7,642 nucleotides of DNA from an uncultured Pirellula sp. Its GTDB lineage: Bacteria; Planctomycetota; Planctomycetia; Pirellulales; Pirellulaceae. The notes below the pieces were generated by a model, which had not been told where the DNA came from, made no database searches, and saw nothing but the letters and a program-made list of their open reading frames with translations. Shown in pieces: positions 1 to 7,464 of this stretch. Each line of letters starts with the position of its first letter. The first letter of the stretch is position 1. The stretch lies in the NCBI GenBank assembly GCA_903892365.1, contig CAITIF010000752.1:1-7642 (forward strand), read 5' to 3'. Made by a program: the position numbers and the translations under genes.

Positions 1-143
1 AAAGGTGCCGTAAACACTCGACCGTAGTCAAACGATTGGATCGGTTGGTAGTACCCCTGAGGATATTGAGAACCATAACCCCCCATCGAGTTGCTGGCAT
101 AGGAATTCATGGAAGAGGCGGCAAACGGGTCGGCATTGGACAT
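1..143 (-). CDS. Hypothetical protein with Gly/Tyr/Gln/Ser-rich N-terminus (5' part only)
   Basis: This reading frame starts at an ATG at 141-143 on the minus strand and stays open for 47 codons to the window edge, so only the N-terminus is visible. It begins MSNADPFAASSMNSYASNS and continues through GGYGSQYPQGYYQPIQSF to FDYGRVFTAP. The stretch from about residue 10 to 36 is low-complexity and rich in Ser, Asn, Gly, Tyr and Gln, with almost no charge, which suggests a disordered N-terminal tail. There is no signal peptide or membrane segment in the visible part. The frame is open upstream as far as a TAG at 213-215, but the only possible earlier start is a TTG at 195-197, so the ATG is preferred. 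Only a weak purine patch (GGAAAA) precedes it. It lies 98 bases downstream of the oxidoreductase gene on the same strand. I do not recognise the family. Such tails occur on membrane and surface proteins of planctomycetes, but that is inference. Confidence 0.6.
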   Translation of the reverse strand, partial: MSNADPFAASSMNSYASNSMGGYGSQYPQGYYQPIQSFDYGRVFTAP

Positions 144-241
144 AGTGTTTTCCGATGGCTGAAGAATGGAACGCTTGGTATTCGTAGCGAGTTTCAAAAT
201 CTTGGCTTCAAGCTATGACTCACGCTCGGCCAACAAACTCG

Positions 242-3028
242 TTACTCGGTACATTCATCCAATAAATGGAAAATGCTTCTCCATGGCTTCTCGCTGCTGC
301 TGCTCAGCGACAATGCGCACGATCGGGCGTTAGTATAGCCCGTTTCGCATTTGGATTGTTGCATCGATTCAGCAACATTCTTGGTCGCGCTCAATGCAAA
401 GTCCGGTATCTCAAACCCACGATCACCACCCATGCCGCAGCACTTTCCTTCGTGCGGCGAATGCACTCGGTCGGCACAGGCATTGGCAACTAGCATCAGC
501 GGGGCTTCCAGTCCGAATTTATGATTGGAACAGACGGAATGGACCGCGACATCGGAAATCTTGCGAGTGATTTGCAACGATGGGACGAACTTTGCAGCAA
601 GCTCTAACGAATCCAAGACCTGAATCCGCGATAAACGCTCTTTGCGAACTGCATCCAAATAAGAGAGGCCCATCTTCAAGAACGAGGTGCAGGAACCCAA
701 ATCAAGCACTACCGGGCGCTCGCCATGTCGACTCCATTCCCAGATTGCGTCTAACAGCTCACTTTGCTTTTCGATCGCGACGTTGACATACCCCTTGGAT
801 GAAAATGCTTGCCCGCAACATTTTCCTGAAGCATTGCTAGGAATATGCACACTGGCATCTGCCTTCGACGCAACTCGCATCAGCACGTCCGCTGTCCCGC
901 CCATCATCCGTGACATGCAAGTCGGCCAGTAAATGAATTCGGCGTCCTCCAAGCTACTGGAAAGTTCCATGTCGGGACGACCGTAGTCGCTCGATAACCC
1001 TCGGTGCCATTGCGGAAAGCCTGGTGCTACTTTCGAAATCGTTTTCGTGACCCATCGCAGCCCGTCGTCGCCCACCAAACCACTAGCAACGCGACCTGCC
1101 AGCAGACTCGCCTTGACTGCCTGTTCTGCCAGCCCAAAGTAACTGCCAAGAATCGAAGCCGCTTTCGAATCGAGAACGCCCGTCGATTCTTTCCGCAACT
1201 GCTTCACAAGATCCCCTGTGTTGATAGCGACCGGACAGTCTAAGGCACATAGGCCATCGGTAGCGCAGGTTGCCTTACCCGCGAACTCGTAATCTCGGTC
1301 TAACTGTTTCGCGAGTTCGGTCTTTCCATCTGCAAGCATGCGTTGTCTGGCCCTGCGAAGCACGATGCGTTGTCTGGGCGAAAGCGTAAAGTCGCGACTT
1401 GGGCAACGAGGTTCACAGGCTCCGCATTCGACACACTTGTCTACCACATCTTCCACAATCGGTAGATCTTTGATGTTTTCTAGGTGAAGCTTTGGTTTGT
1501 TCGTCAAAATCACGTCTGGATTGAGCAATCCATCCGGATCCACGGCTCGTTTGAGCCGGCGCATGATTTCAACCGCTTCGGTTCCCCATTCCGTCTCGAC
1601 AAACGGTGCCATGTTGCGTCCCGTTCCATGCTCGGCCTTAAGAGCACCATCAAAACGGTGGACGACCAAGTCAACCATGTCGTCGATGAAGCGAGCGTAC
1701 TTGTCGTTGTCCTTGGCGCTGGCCATCGGCTGCGAGATCACAAAGTGCAAGTTACCGTCCCGAGCGTGACCGAAAATGATTCCGTTCGAATAGGCATGCC
1801 GCACAAACAGCTGCTGCAGTTCTTCGATGGCCGCTCCCAAACGTGGTAACGGAAAGGTCACATCTTCCAAGATAGCAGCCTCGCCTTTGCCTCGGACTGC
1901 TGCGACCGCGGGGTACATTCCCTTGCGAAGCTTCCACAAATAGGCCTGCTGCTTCTTGTCCCGTGTGAACTCGATGGGACTGAGCGATTTTGCCTGCGGT
2001 TGAACTTTCGAGCGAAATTGTTCCAGCTTGTGCGCAATCGAATCTTTGTCGGCTGCTTGAAACTCGAACAACAGTCCCATTAACTTTTCGTGTTCGTTCA
2101 GCCGTTGCGGCAGTTCGGCCGGAACCCCTTCCAGATTGCGAATCGATTCCATCGACGCCCGATCCATGAACTCAACCGCGTCGCAGTGAATATCAATCAA
2201 CTCTGGAATGATTTCGCAGGCCGAATTTGCATCTGGAAAGAAGGCGAGCGCTGTTGCTTTTTCTGGCAGTTCCGGAAGTGTTTTGAGGACCGCTTCCGAG
2301 ATGAACGCAAGAGTTCCTTCGCCACCGATCAACAAATGCGCCAAGATGTCCAGAGGCTTTTCGTAATCCACGAATGCGTTCAGCGAATAGCCAACTGTAT
2401 TCTTTTGTTGGTATTTGCGGCGAATCTTGGCCAGCAAATCGGGCGAAGCCAAAATGGCTGCCCGTAGAGCGCTCAATTCACGAGCGATCGCGGTTTTTTC
2501 GGCTTCGAATCGATTGGCCTCGCCCGCCAGCGAAGTGTCCCAAACAGAGCTGTCCGGCAAAACAAATCGAATCGATTCGACCGTATGGTAAGCATTGTTC
2601 GCAACGCCACAGCACATGCCGCTCGAGTTGTTCGAAAGGATTCCACCCATCATGGCAGAATTAATGCTGGATGGGTCCGGGCCAATTTTGCGTCCCATCG
2701 ACCTCAAGGTTGCGTTGACCACGCCACCAATGGCCCCACCTTGTACGCGGACTTTCATCCCAGCATCGATCGGCTCAATCTTTCGCCAATGCCGTCCGAT
2801 GTCGACCAGCCAACCATCCGTAACCGATTGACCGGATAAGCTTGTTCCGCCAGCGCGAAATGAGATCGGCACACGCTGCTCGCGCGATGCCTTGAAGATT
2901 GCTTGAACTTCTTGTTCGTTCTGCGGCTGCATGATCGCTTGAGGGATCAGCAGGTACGGACCAGCATCGTTCGCAAAAGCATAGCGTTGCCATAGCTCCG
3001 TAAGCACGTCAGTGCATGGATGAGACAT
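242..3028 (-). CDS. FAD-linked oxidase fused to iron-sulfur/CCG domains (D-lactate or D-2-hydroxy-acid dehydrogenase type)
   Basis: This 928-residue protein is a single-chain fusion of the two halves found separately in GlcD/GlcF-type enzymes. It most likely oxidises a D-2-hydroxy acid such as D-lactate, D-2-hydroxyglutarate or glycolate and passes electrons through FAD and Fe-S clusters to the respiratory chain, probably at the inner face of the membrane. The FAD-binding domain covers about residues 25-250, with RAGGTSLSGQ at 58-67 and IGPDPSSIN at 115-123. The FAD-oxidase C-terminal domain follows to about 510, with HARDGNLH at 421-428 and AEHGTGR at 465-471. A 4Fe-4S site has Cys532, 535, 538 and 542. 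A second Cys group is at 588, 594 and 598. Two cysteine-rich CCG segments follow (Cys704 with CC737-738; Cys833 with CC863-864). The length suits the D-lactate dehydrogenase/YdiJ-like family. The ATG lies 15 bases after the map stop with no Shine-Dalgarno. Family certain; substrate not readable from sequence. Confidence 0.93.
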   Translation of the reverse strand: MSHPCTDVLTELWQRYAFANDAGPYLLIPQAIMQPQNEQEVQAIFKASREQRVPISFRAGGTSLSGQSVTDGWLVDIGRHWRKIEPIDAGMKVRVQGGAIGGVVNATLRSMGRKIGPDPSSINSAMMGGILSNNSSGMCCGVANNAYHTVESIRFVLPDSSVWDTSLAGEANRFEAEKTAIARELSALRAAILASPDLLAKIRRKYQQKNTVGYSLNAFVDYEKPLDILAHLLIGGEGTLAFISEAVLKTLPELPEKATALAFFPDANSACEIIPELIDIHCDAVEFMDRASMESIRNLEGVPAELPQRLNEHEKLMGLLFEFQAADKDSIAHKLEQFRSKVQPQAKSLSPIEFTRDKKQQAYLWKLRKGMYPAVAAVRGKGEAAILEDVTFPLPRLGAAIEELQQLFVRHAYSNGIIFGHARDGNLHFVISQPMASAKDNDKYARFIDDMVDLVVHRFDGALKAEHGTGRNMAPFVETEWGTEAVEIMRRLKRAVDPDGLLNPDVILTNKPKLHLENIKDLPIVEDVVDKCVECGACEPRCPSRDFTLSPRQRIVLRRARQRMLADGKTELAKQLDRDYEFAGKATCATDGLCALDCPVAINTGDLVKQLRKESTGVLDSKAASILGSYFGLAEQAVKASLLAGRVASGLVGDDGLRWVTKTISKVAPGFPQWHRGLSSDYGRPDMELSSSLEDAEFIYWPTCMSRMMGGTADVLMRVASKADASVHIPSNASGKCCGQAFSSKGYVNVAIEKQSELLDAIWEWSRHGERPVVLDLGSCTSFLKMGLSYLDAVRKERLSRIQVLDSLELAAKFVPSLQITRKISDVAVHSVCSNHKFGLEAPLMLVANACADRVHSPHEGKCCGMGGDRGFEIPDFALSATKNVAESMQQSKCETGYTNARSCALSLSSSSEKPWRSIFHLLDECTE

Positions 3029-3043
3029 TCGGAAAGAACCAGT

Positions 3044-3841
3044 CTAAAATTGGTGTCCGCGTTTTGGTCCGTTGACTGTTTGAGTCAAAATCTCGGGACC
3101 ATCTTCGCGCATAAGGATGGTATGTTCAAACTGAGCCGACAGGCGACCGTCACGAGTTCGCACGGTCCAATTGTCTGTTGGATCTAATTTGGTAAATCGA
3201 GTGCCAGCGTTGATCATCGGCTCAACGGTAAAGCACATACCAGGCAGCAAGCGTTCTTGACGGCTCTTGCGATCCGGCACGTGAGGAATATTCGGGTATT
3301 GATGAAACCGACGGCCCAAGCCATGGCCAACATACTCGCGAACTACGGAAAAGCCACGACCGGTCGCCTCTGCAACCACATTGTCGCCGATCACACTGAC
3401 TGGGCAGCCCGGCTCCAATGCCGCGATCGCGCGGTGCATGGAATCAAAAGCACACTGAGTCACCTTGCGAGCTTCCTCGGAAACCGCACCTACCAAAAAC
3501 GTTTCCGATTGATCGCCGTGCCAACCATCTACGATGGAGGTGATGTCGACGTTGATTATGTCGCCCTCTTTGAGGACGTATGCATCAGGAATTCCGTGAC
3601 AAATCACTTCGTTCACACTGGTGCAGCAGCTTTTGGTGTAGCCAAGGTATCCGAGCGTTGCAGGAACATGCTTGTGCTGTTGCGTGTAGTCAAAAACAAG
3701 CCGGTCGATTTCCTCTGTCGAAATCCCGGGTTTGATATACCCACGCACGTAATCCATCAATTGGGCGTTGAACTTACCTGCGGCACGCATTCCCATGCGT
3801 TGGAGTTCTGTCAATTGAAGCTTGCGGATATTTTGAAGCAT
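3044..3841 (-). CDS. map: Methionine aminopeptidase, type I
   Basis: The product is a cytoplasmic metalloprotease that removes the initiator methionine from new proteins when the second residue is small. The 265 residues match a type I enzyme without the type II insertion. All five metal ligands of the pita-bread fold are present: Asp99 (INVDIT), Asp110 (HGDQSETF), His173 (GHGLGRRFH), Glu207 (FTVEPMIN) and Glu239 (QFEHTIL). The substrate-side histidines His82 (CHGIPD) and His180 are also there. The segment GYTKSCCTSVNEVICHGIPD at 67-86 is the typical signature region. The ATG at 3839-3841 is preceded by GAGGG at 3846-3850, four bases away, the clearest ribosome binding site in the window. A promoter is predicted 41-70 bases upstream. 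The oxidoreductase gene follows after 15 bases, so the two are probably co-transcribed. Map genes often sit with secY, adk or rpsM; here that context is missing, and whether the genome has other copies cannot be told from this window. Confidence 0.97.
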   Translation of the reverse strand: MLQNIRKLQLTELQRMGMRAAGKFNAQLMDYVRGYIKPGISTEEIDRLVFDYTQQHKHVPATLGYLGYTKSCCTSVNEVICHGIPDAYVLKEGDIINVDITSIVDGWHGDQSETFLVGAVSEEARKVTQCAFDSMHRAIAALEPGCPVSVIGDNVVAEATGRGFSVVREYVGHGLGRRFHQYPNIPHVPDRKSRQERLLPGMCFTVEPMINAGTRFTKLDPTDNWTVRTRDGRLSAQFEHTILMREDGPEILTQTVNGPKRGHQF

Positions 3842-3845
3842 GCCA

Positions 3846-3850
3846 CCCTC
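3846..3850 (-). promoter_or_regulatory. Shine-Dalgarno site of map
   Basis: On the minus strand the sequence reads GAGGG, then TGGC, then the ATG of map. The match to the anti-Shine-Dalgarno core is good and the spacing of four bases is short but workable. It supports the ATG at 3841 as the start and stands out because the other complete genes here lack such a site. Confidence 0.5.
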
Positions 3851-3882
3851 GGAACCAGTGCCTTTCCCTTAATTTTCGCCCT

Positions 3883-3911
3883 AGTGTATCCACTTTGCTA
3901 GGTTTCTTCAA
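3883..3911 (-). promoter_or_regulatory. Predicted sigma70-type promoter of map
   Basis: On the minus strand a -35-like TTGAAG (3906-3911) is followed by exactly 17 bases and a -10-like TACACT (3883-3888). Each box matches four of six consensus bases. Transcription would start near 3876 and give a leader of about 35 bases that includes the map ribosome binding site. It would drive map and the downstream oxidoreductase. This is a by-eye prediction in a stretch where AT-rich matches arise by chance. Confidence 0.4.
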
Positions 3912-4062
3912 ATCGCGAATTCTTCATAGCCAATTTGCCAAATGCAGTATTGGCCAACTTGCGCCTCTTAGGAAAGGGAAACCCAGTCGAGATCGACACG
4001 TCTCGCGCAAGAATCAAGAATATGGTTGCTATTGTTTAGCTTCATGGGAGGGAATCGATGCA

Positions 4063-4080
4063 TGGGTATCTGTGTACCCA
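4063..4080. repeat. Perfect inverted repeat TGGGTA-6-TACCCA
   Basis: TGGGTA at 4063-4068 and TACCCA at 4075-4080 are exact reverse complements around a six-base loop TCTGTG. No T-run follows, so it is not a classical terminator. It lies eleven bases before the predicted upp -35 box and could be an operator or part of a structured transcript. A 6-bp match of this kind can also arise by chance. Confidence 0.35.
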
Positions 4081-4090
4081 GAATTTCAGC

Positions 4091-4119
4091 TTGACCAGAC
4101 ATCGAAAAGCGTTTCGAAT
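4091..4119 (+). promoter_or_regulatory. Predicted sigma70-type promoter of upp
   Basis: TTGACC at 4091-4096 matches five of six -35 bases. After 17 bases comes TCGAAT at 4114-4119, which matches four of six -10 bases. Transcription from about 4126 would give a leader of about 130 bases before the upp ATG, long enough to contain the hairpin at 4159-4203. Prediction by eye only. Confidence 0.35.
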
Positions 4120-4158
4120 CCCAGGTGAGAAAAGATTTTTTGCTCGCTTCAATACCGA

Positions 4159-4203
4159 CTCGCTGTTGTCGTGACGGGCTGTTGCAACCGCAGCGAGATT
4201 TTT
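4159..4203 (+). terminator. Terminator-like hairpin in the upp leader (possible attenuator)
   Basis: CTCGCTG at 4159-4165 pairs perfectly with CAGCGAG at 4191-4197. Inside, TTG (4166-4168) can pair with CAA (4185-4187) across a three-base bulge. The stem is followed by one A and five T (4199-4203), as in a weak intrinsic terminator. It sits 54 bases before the upp start, downstream of the predicted promoter, which is where a transcription attenuator would be expected. The loop is large and the T-run short, so it may be a coincidence. Confidence 0.3.
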
Positions 4204-4257
4204 GCGAATCTATTTGGCGATTTGGCCTGTTTTTTGACTTCACTGCCCACAAATACT

Positions 4258-4887
4258 ATGAAAAACGTTTTTGAGTTGACTCATCCACTCGCCCAGCATC
4301 ATCTTTCGATTCTTCGTGCGACTTCCACAAGTCCCGCTCAGTTTCGAACTCAGATCCACTTGCTGGCCATGTTGCTGGCGGTTCGAGCGACGGACGATTT
4401 GAAGCTTCAGCCCGTGCCGGTTGTAACCCCGATTACGCCGATGTCGGGAAACTGTCTTTCGCAGCGGGTAGGAATCGTTCCGATTTTGCGAGCAGGATTG
4501 GGATTGGTTGAGCCTGTGCTGCAACTGATTCCGGATGCGGCCGTTTGGCACGTTGGAATGTATCGCGATGAAGCGACTGCACAGCCCATCGAGTATTATT
4601 CCAAGCTACCGGAGGAAAATGCTGTCGACGTCGGATTGGTCTTGGATCCCATGCTTGCGACAGGCGGGTCGATCAAAGCGGCGGTCGTTGCATTGCAGCG
4701 CTGGGGCGTGAAGGATATTCGCGTTTTGAGTGTGATTGCAGCGCGGCCCGGGATCGAGCAATTTCACCAAGAATATCCAGACGTCAAAGTCTTTGTCGCA
4801 TGTATCGATCCAGAACTCAATTCGCACAAGTTTATCGTGCCTGGACTAGGAGATGCAGGAGACCGAATGTTCAATACCCAGCGATAA
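4258..4887 (+). CDS. upp: Uracil phosphoribosyltransferase
   Basis: The enzyme joins uracil to PRPP to make UMP and pyrophosphate, the main step of uracil salvage, in the cytoplasm. The 209 residues equal the usual bacterial length. The PRPP-binding loop LVLDPMLATGGS is at 127-138. VPILRAGLGLVE at 74-85 and MYRDEAT at 101-107 are conserved family segments. The uracil-recognition segment IVPGLGDAGDR is at 193-203, near the C-terminus as expected. The frame is open further upstream to a GTG at 4171, but those 29 extra residues have no counterpart in the family, while MKNVFELTHPL from the ATG at 4258 aligns with the normal N-terminus. No Shine-Dalgarno precedes this ATG. A pairing T-run hairpin lies in the leader. 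upp is often next to a uracil permease or pyrimidine genes, which are absent here; the next gene is purA, 138 bases away. Confidence 0.97.
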   Translation: MKNVFELTHPLAQHHLSILRATSTSPAQFRTQIHLLAMLLAVRATDDLKLQPVPVVTPITPMSGNCLSQRVGIVPILRAGLGLVEPVLQLIPDAAVWHVGMYRDEATAQPIEYYSKLPEENAVDVGLVLDPMLATGGSIKAAVVALQRWGVKDIRVLSVIAARPGIEQFHQEYPDVKVFVACIDPELNSHKFIVPGLGDAGDRMFNTQR

Positions 4888-4922
4888 ATGAATCGACACT
4901 TGACCAAATACTGCGTTTGCTC

Positions 4923-4933
4923 CTAGACTCTAG
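4923..4933. repeat. Short palindrome CTAGA-C-TCTAG upstream of purA
   Basis: CTAGA at 4923-4927 and TCTAG at 4929-4933 are exact reverse complements around one base. It lies in the 138-base gap between upp and purA, about 90 bases before the purA start and 17 bases before a -10-like TATACG at 4951-4956 that has no good -35 partner. It might be a protein-binding site. It is short, so the support is weak. Confidence 0.25.
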
Positions 4934-5025
4934 AACTTGCATTCTTAGGCTATACGAGACTTCCTGGCAGTTCCCGCAATTTGCCGTCCGTTCGGTCTGT
5001 TTACCTTGGTATTCGTGAGTTTTTT

Positions 5026-6315
5026 GTGGCAGCGACTTGTGTAATTGGACTTCAGTGGGGGGACGAGGCAAAAGGGAAACTCGTAGATTTGCTCGCACCC
5101 CGTCACGATATCGTGGTCCGCTACCAAGGCGGTGCGAATGCTGGCCACACTGTTGTTAGCGGTTCCGAAGTTTACAAACTGCACCACATTCCATCCGGGA
5201 TCTTGTCCGGTTCCATTGCCAACGTCATTGCACCCGGCGTTGTGATTGAACCCAGTATGTTAATCCGGGAGATTGAAGGGCTGGAAGCACGCGGAATCGA
5301 GCCTCGCAAGAACCTGTTGATCAGCGAGCGAGCTCATATTGTAATGCCTTGGCACTTTATCGAAGACAAAGCAACCAATCGGGCTGTTGTGGCTGGCGAG
5401 AGCATCGGAACAACCAATCGAGGGATTGGCCCATGCTACCGAGATAAGATTGGCCGGACGCATGCGTTTCGAATTGCGGACTTGATGAGCGACAATCTGA
5501 AAGCCAAAGTTACGGACACCGTGGCTGCGAAACTGGACGTGCTCAGACACATCGCCGATCCCGCTGATTTGGAAACGTTGAACGCGGACAAGATTTATGA
5601 TCAATGCAGGGTGTGGGCAAAGTCGATAGGCTCACTGTCGATCGATTCCACCAATTACCTACTCGATGAATTGGATGCGGGCAAGAGTCTTCTGATGGAA
5701 GGTGCCCAAGGTTCTTTGCTGGATATTGATCATGGAACGTATCCCTTTGTGACCAGCAGCAATGCATCAGGTGTTGGGGTTTCTGCGGGGTCGGGTGTTC
5801 CTGCGCGTTGGATCAACCGAGTGATTGGTGTTACAAAGGCCTACTCGACGCGAGTTGGCGGCGGTCCTTTCCCGACGGAACTGTCGGACGAGACCGGTCA
5901 GAAAATACGCGACATAGGACGCGAATACGGGACAACAACCGGCAGGCCTCGAAGGTGCGGTTGGTTCGATGCGGTTGCGGTTCGTTATACGGCTCGATTA
6001 AGCGGAGTCCACTATCTTTCGTTGATGATGATGGATGTGCTCAGCCACTTTGATTCGATTCAAGTGTGCGTTGCCTACGATCTACGCGGTCAGCGCATTA
6101 CTCGTTTTCCCTGCTTGGCGGAAGACCTTCGGGATTGCGTGCCCATTTATGAGACGATGCCCGGCTGGAACACGGATGTTTCCGGCGTTCGCAAATTAGA
6201 AGACTTTCCATTGAACGCCCGTAAATACATCGAGCGAATTGAGGAGTTGATCTCGGTTCCTGTGGGAGTTCTTTCTGTGGGACCGGATCGCGAACAAACC
6301 ATCTTCTTAATTTAG
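5026..6315 (+). CDS. purA: Adenylosuccinate synthase
   Basis: The enzyme condenses IMP and aspartate using GTP to make adenylosuccinate, the first committed step from IMP to AMP. From the GTG at 5026 the protein has 429 residues, close to the usual 430. With this start the catalytic Asp13 (GDEAKGK) and His41 (GANAGHTV) fall at the same numbers as in the E. coli enzyme, which supports it. The frame is open back to a TTG at 4981, but those 15 residues precede the conserved N-terminus. Other signatures are HIPSGIL at 54-60, [17 protein letters not shown] at 128-144, [18 protein letters not shown] at 224-241, the long [12 protein letters not shown] segment at 275-286, and [12 protein letters not shown] at 302-313. 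The guanine-recognition motif that is TKLD in E. coli reads MMMD here (334-337), keeping only the Asp. A GTGAG at 5015-5019 may be a weak ribosome binding site. tdh follows after 36 bases. Confidence 0.97.
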   Translation: MAATCVIGLQWGDEAKGKLVDLLAPRHDIVVRYQGGANAGHTVVSGSEVYKLHHIPSGILSGSIANVIAPGVVIEPSMLIREIEGLEARGIEPRKNLLISERAHIVMPWHFIEDKATNRAVVAGESIGTTNRGIGPCYRDKIGRTHAFRIADLMSDNLKAKVTDTVAAKLDVLRHIADPADLETLNADKIYDQCRVWAKSIGSLSIDSTNYLLDELDAGKSLLMEGAQGSLLDIDHGTYPFVTSSNASGVGVSAGSGVPARWINRVIGVTKAYSTRVGGGPFPTELSDETGQKIRDIGREYGTTTGRPRRCGWFDAVAVRYTARLSGVHYLSLMMMDVLSHFDSIQVCVAYDLRGQRITRFPCLAEDLRDCVPIYETMPGWNTDVSGVRKLEDFPLNARKYIERIEELISVPVGVLSVGPDREQTIFLI

Positions 6316-6351
6316 TCGAATTTCCCATTCAACCGCAAAGTAAGCACATCG

Positions 6352-7377
6352 ATGAAGGCGCTTGTTAAAGCTAAACGTGATGTTGGGCTGGAGCTGCAGG
6401 ATGTTCCCTTTCCAACGATAGGAATCAATGATTGTTTGATTCGCGTTGAGAAGACTGGGATCTGTGGTACCGATTTGCATATCTACAATTGGGATGCATG
6501 GGCTCAAAAAACCATTCCGGTTCCTATGGTTGTCGGTCATGAATTTGTTGGTGAGATTGTGGAAGTTGGGTCCAACGTGACCGACTTTTTTCCAGGTGAG
6601 ATCGTCTCCGGCGAAGGGCACGTCGTTTGTGGGCGATGCCGAAACTGCCTTGCAGGTCGAAGGCATTTATGCAAAGACACGCAAGGGGTTGGGGTGAATC
6701 GAACGGGTGCATTCGCGGAATACATCGCTTTGCCGATGACGAACGTTTGGCATCATCGTCCCGATATCGATCGGGATATTGCCTCCATCTTCGATCCGCT
6801 TGGCAACGCGGTGCATACAGCGCTGGCCTTTGAATGCTTAGGGGAAGATGTTCTCATAACCGGAGCGGGGCCAATAGGCTTGATGGCGACGGCTGTTGTG
6901 AAGCACGCTGGGGCTCGGCATGTGGTCGTTTCGGATGTTAACCCTTTCCGTCTGGATCTTGCGAGGAAAATGGGAGCATCCCTGGCGTTTGATCCTCGCC
7001 AACGCGATATGGCTGATGTTCAAAAAGAACTCAACATGCGCGAGGGCTTTGATGTCGGTTTGGAAATGTCCGGTTCGCCAGCGGCTCTTAGAACGATGCT
7101 GGCAAGCATGTGTCATGGAGGCAAGATTGCGATGTTGGGTATTCCGTCGGAGCAGATTGCAATCGACTGGAATTTAGTGGTCTTTAATATGCTGACGATC
7201 CGCGGCATCTACGGCCGCGAAATGTACGAGACCTGGTACAAAATGACGGTGTTGTTGGAGAGCGGCCTCGACATCTCGCCCGTCATTACTCACCGATTTC
7301 ACTACACTGATTTCGAAAAAGGTTTCCAAGCGATGCAAACAGGCCAATCGGGCAAGGTTGTCCTGGACTGGCTCTAG
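6352..7377 (+). CDS. tdh: L-threonine 3-dehydrogenase
   Basis: This zinc-dependent medium-chain dehydrogenase oxidises L-threonine with NAD+ to 2-amino-3-oxobutanoate, which Kbl then splits to glycine and acetyl-CoA. The 341 residues equal the E. coli length and align without gaps that I can see. The catalytic zinc site has Cys38 ([10 protein letters not shown]) with His63 and Glu64 (VVGHEF). The structural zinc is held by Cys93, Cys96, Cys99 and Cys107. The NAD-binding Rossmann fold has GAGPIG at 171-176 and an acidic residue at Asp195 (VVSDVN), which favours NAD+ over NADP+. Further identical blocks are [34 protein letters not shown] and SGQSGKVVL. The ATG at 6352 has no clear Shine-Dalgarno. 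It starts 36 bases after purA and may be read from the same transcript. The usual partner gene kbl is not in this window. Other medium-chain dehydrogenases are a less likely call given the match to Tdh. Confidence 0.96.
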   Translation: MKALVKAKRDVGLELQDVPFPTIGINDCLIRVEKTGICGTDLHIYNWDAWAQKTIPVPMVVGHEFVGEIVEVGSNVTDFFPGEIVSGEGHVVCGRCRNCLAGRRHLCKDTQGVGVNRTGAFAEYIALPMTNVWHHRPDIDRDIASIFDPLGNAVHTALAFECLGEDVLITGAGPIGLMATAVVKHAGARHVVVSDVNPFRLDLARKMGASLAFDPRQRDMADVQKELNMREGFDVGLEMSGSPAALRTMLASMCHGGKIAMLGIPSEQIAIDWNLVVFNMLTIRGIYGREMYETWYKMTVLLESGLDISPVITHRFHYTDFEKGFQAMQTGQSGKVVLDWL

Positions 7378-7464
7378 CAGGAATTGAAAAAATGTTGCTT
7401 GTGTCTTCGCAAAGTGCCGTGCTCTCGTGACTTAGACCTGCGAACGGCTTCCTGAATTCTGGTC

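Larger units (their letters stand above)
3842..4257. other. Divergent intergenic region between map and upp
   Basis: These 416 bases hold no convincing gene. The open frames on either strand give protein sequences with no recognisable domain and an unnatural composition, and no tRNA or known small RNA fold was seen. It contains the predicted map promoter near the left end, a perfect 6-bp hairpin at 4063-4080, a predicted upp promoter at 4091-4119 and a terminator-like hairpin at 4159-4203. The region is more AT-rich towards upp. It is long for a simple divergent promoter pair, so a regulated leader or an unannotated small RNA is possible. Confidence 0.6.

Noticed and set aside
1484..1849. A 121-residue plus-strand frame opposite the oxidoreductase.
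   Set aside because: It is antisense to a strongly conserved domain with clear family motifs and has no recognisable content of its own. The same applies to the other frames opposite map, upp, purA and tdh.
2567..2580. A perfect 14-base palindrome TCGAATCGATTCGA.
   Set aside because: It lies inside the oxidoreductase gene and codes for conserved-looking SIRF residues. The TCGA-rich codon choice common in this window explains it, and no partner sites were seen.
4105..4125. GTTTCGAATCCC resembles a tRNA T-loop.
   Set aside because: The flanking five bases on each side do not pair as a T-stem, and no acceptor, D or anticodon arm is found nearby, so it is neither a tRNA nor a convincing attachment-site remnant.
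3895..4252. Open frames on both strands of the map-upp gap (77 and 94 residues).
   Set aside because: They overlap each other, lack domains and ribosome binding sites, and have unnatural composition. They look like chance frames in regulatory DNA.
4171..4257. A longer upp starting at GTG 4171, adding 29 residues.
   Set aside because: The extension has no counterpart in the family and would overlap the leader hairpin. The ATG at 4258 gives the standard length and N-terminus.
4234..4262. TTGACT-17-TATGAA as a upp promoter.
   Set aside because: The -10 box would overlap the start codon and place the transcript start inside the conserved coding region.
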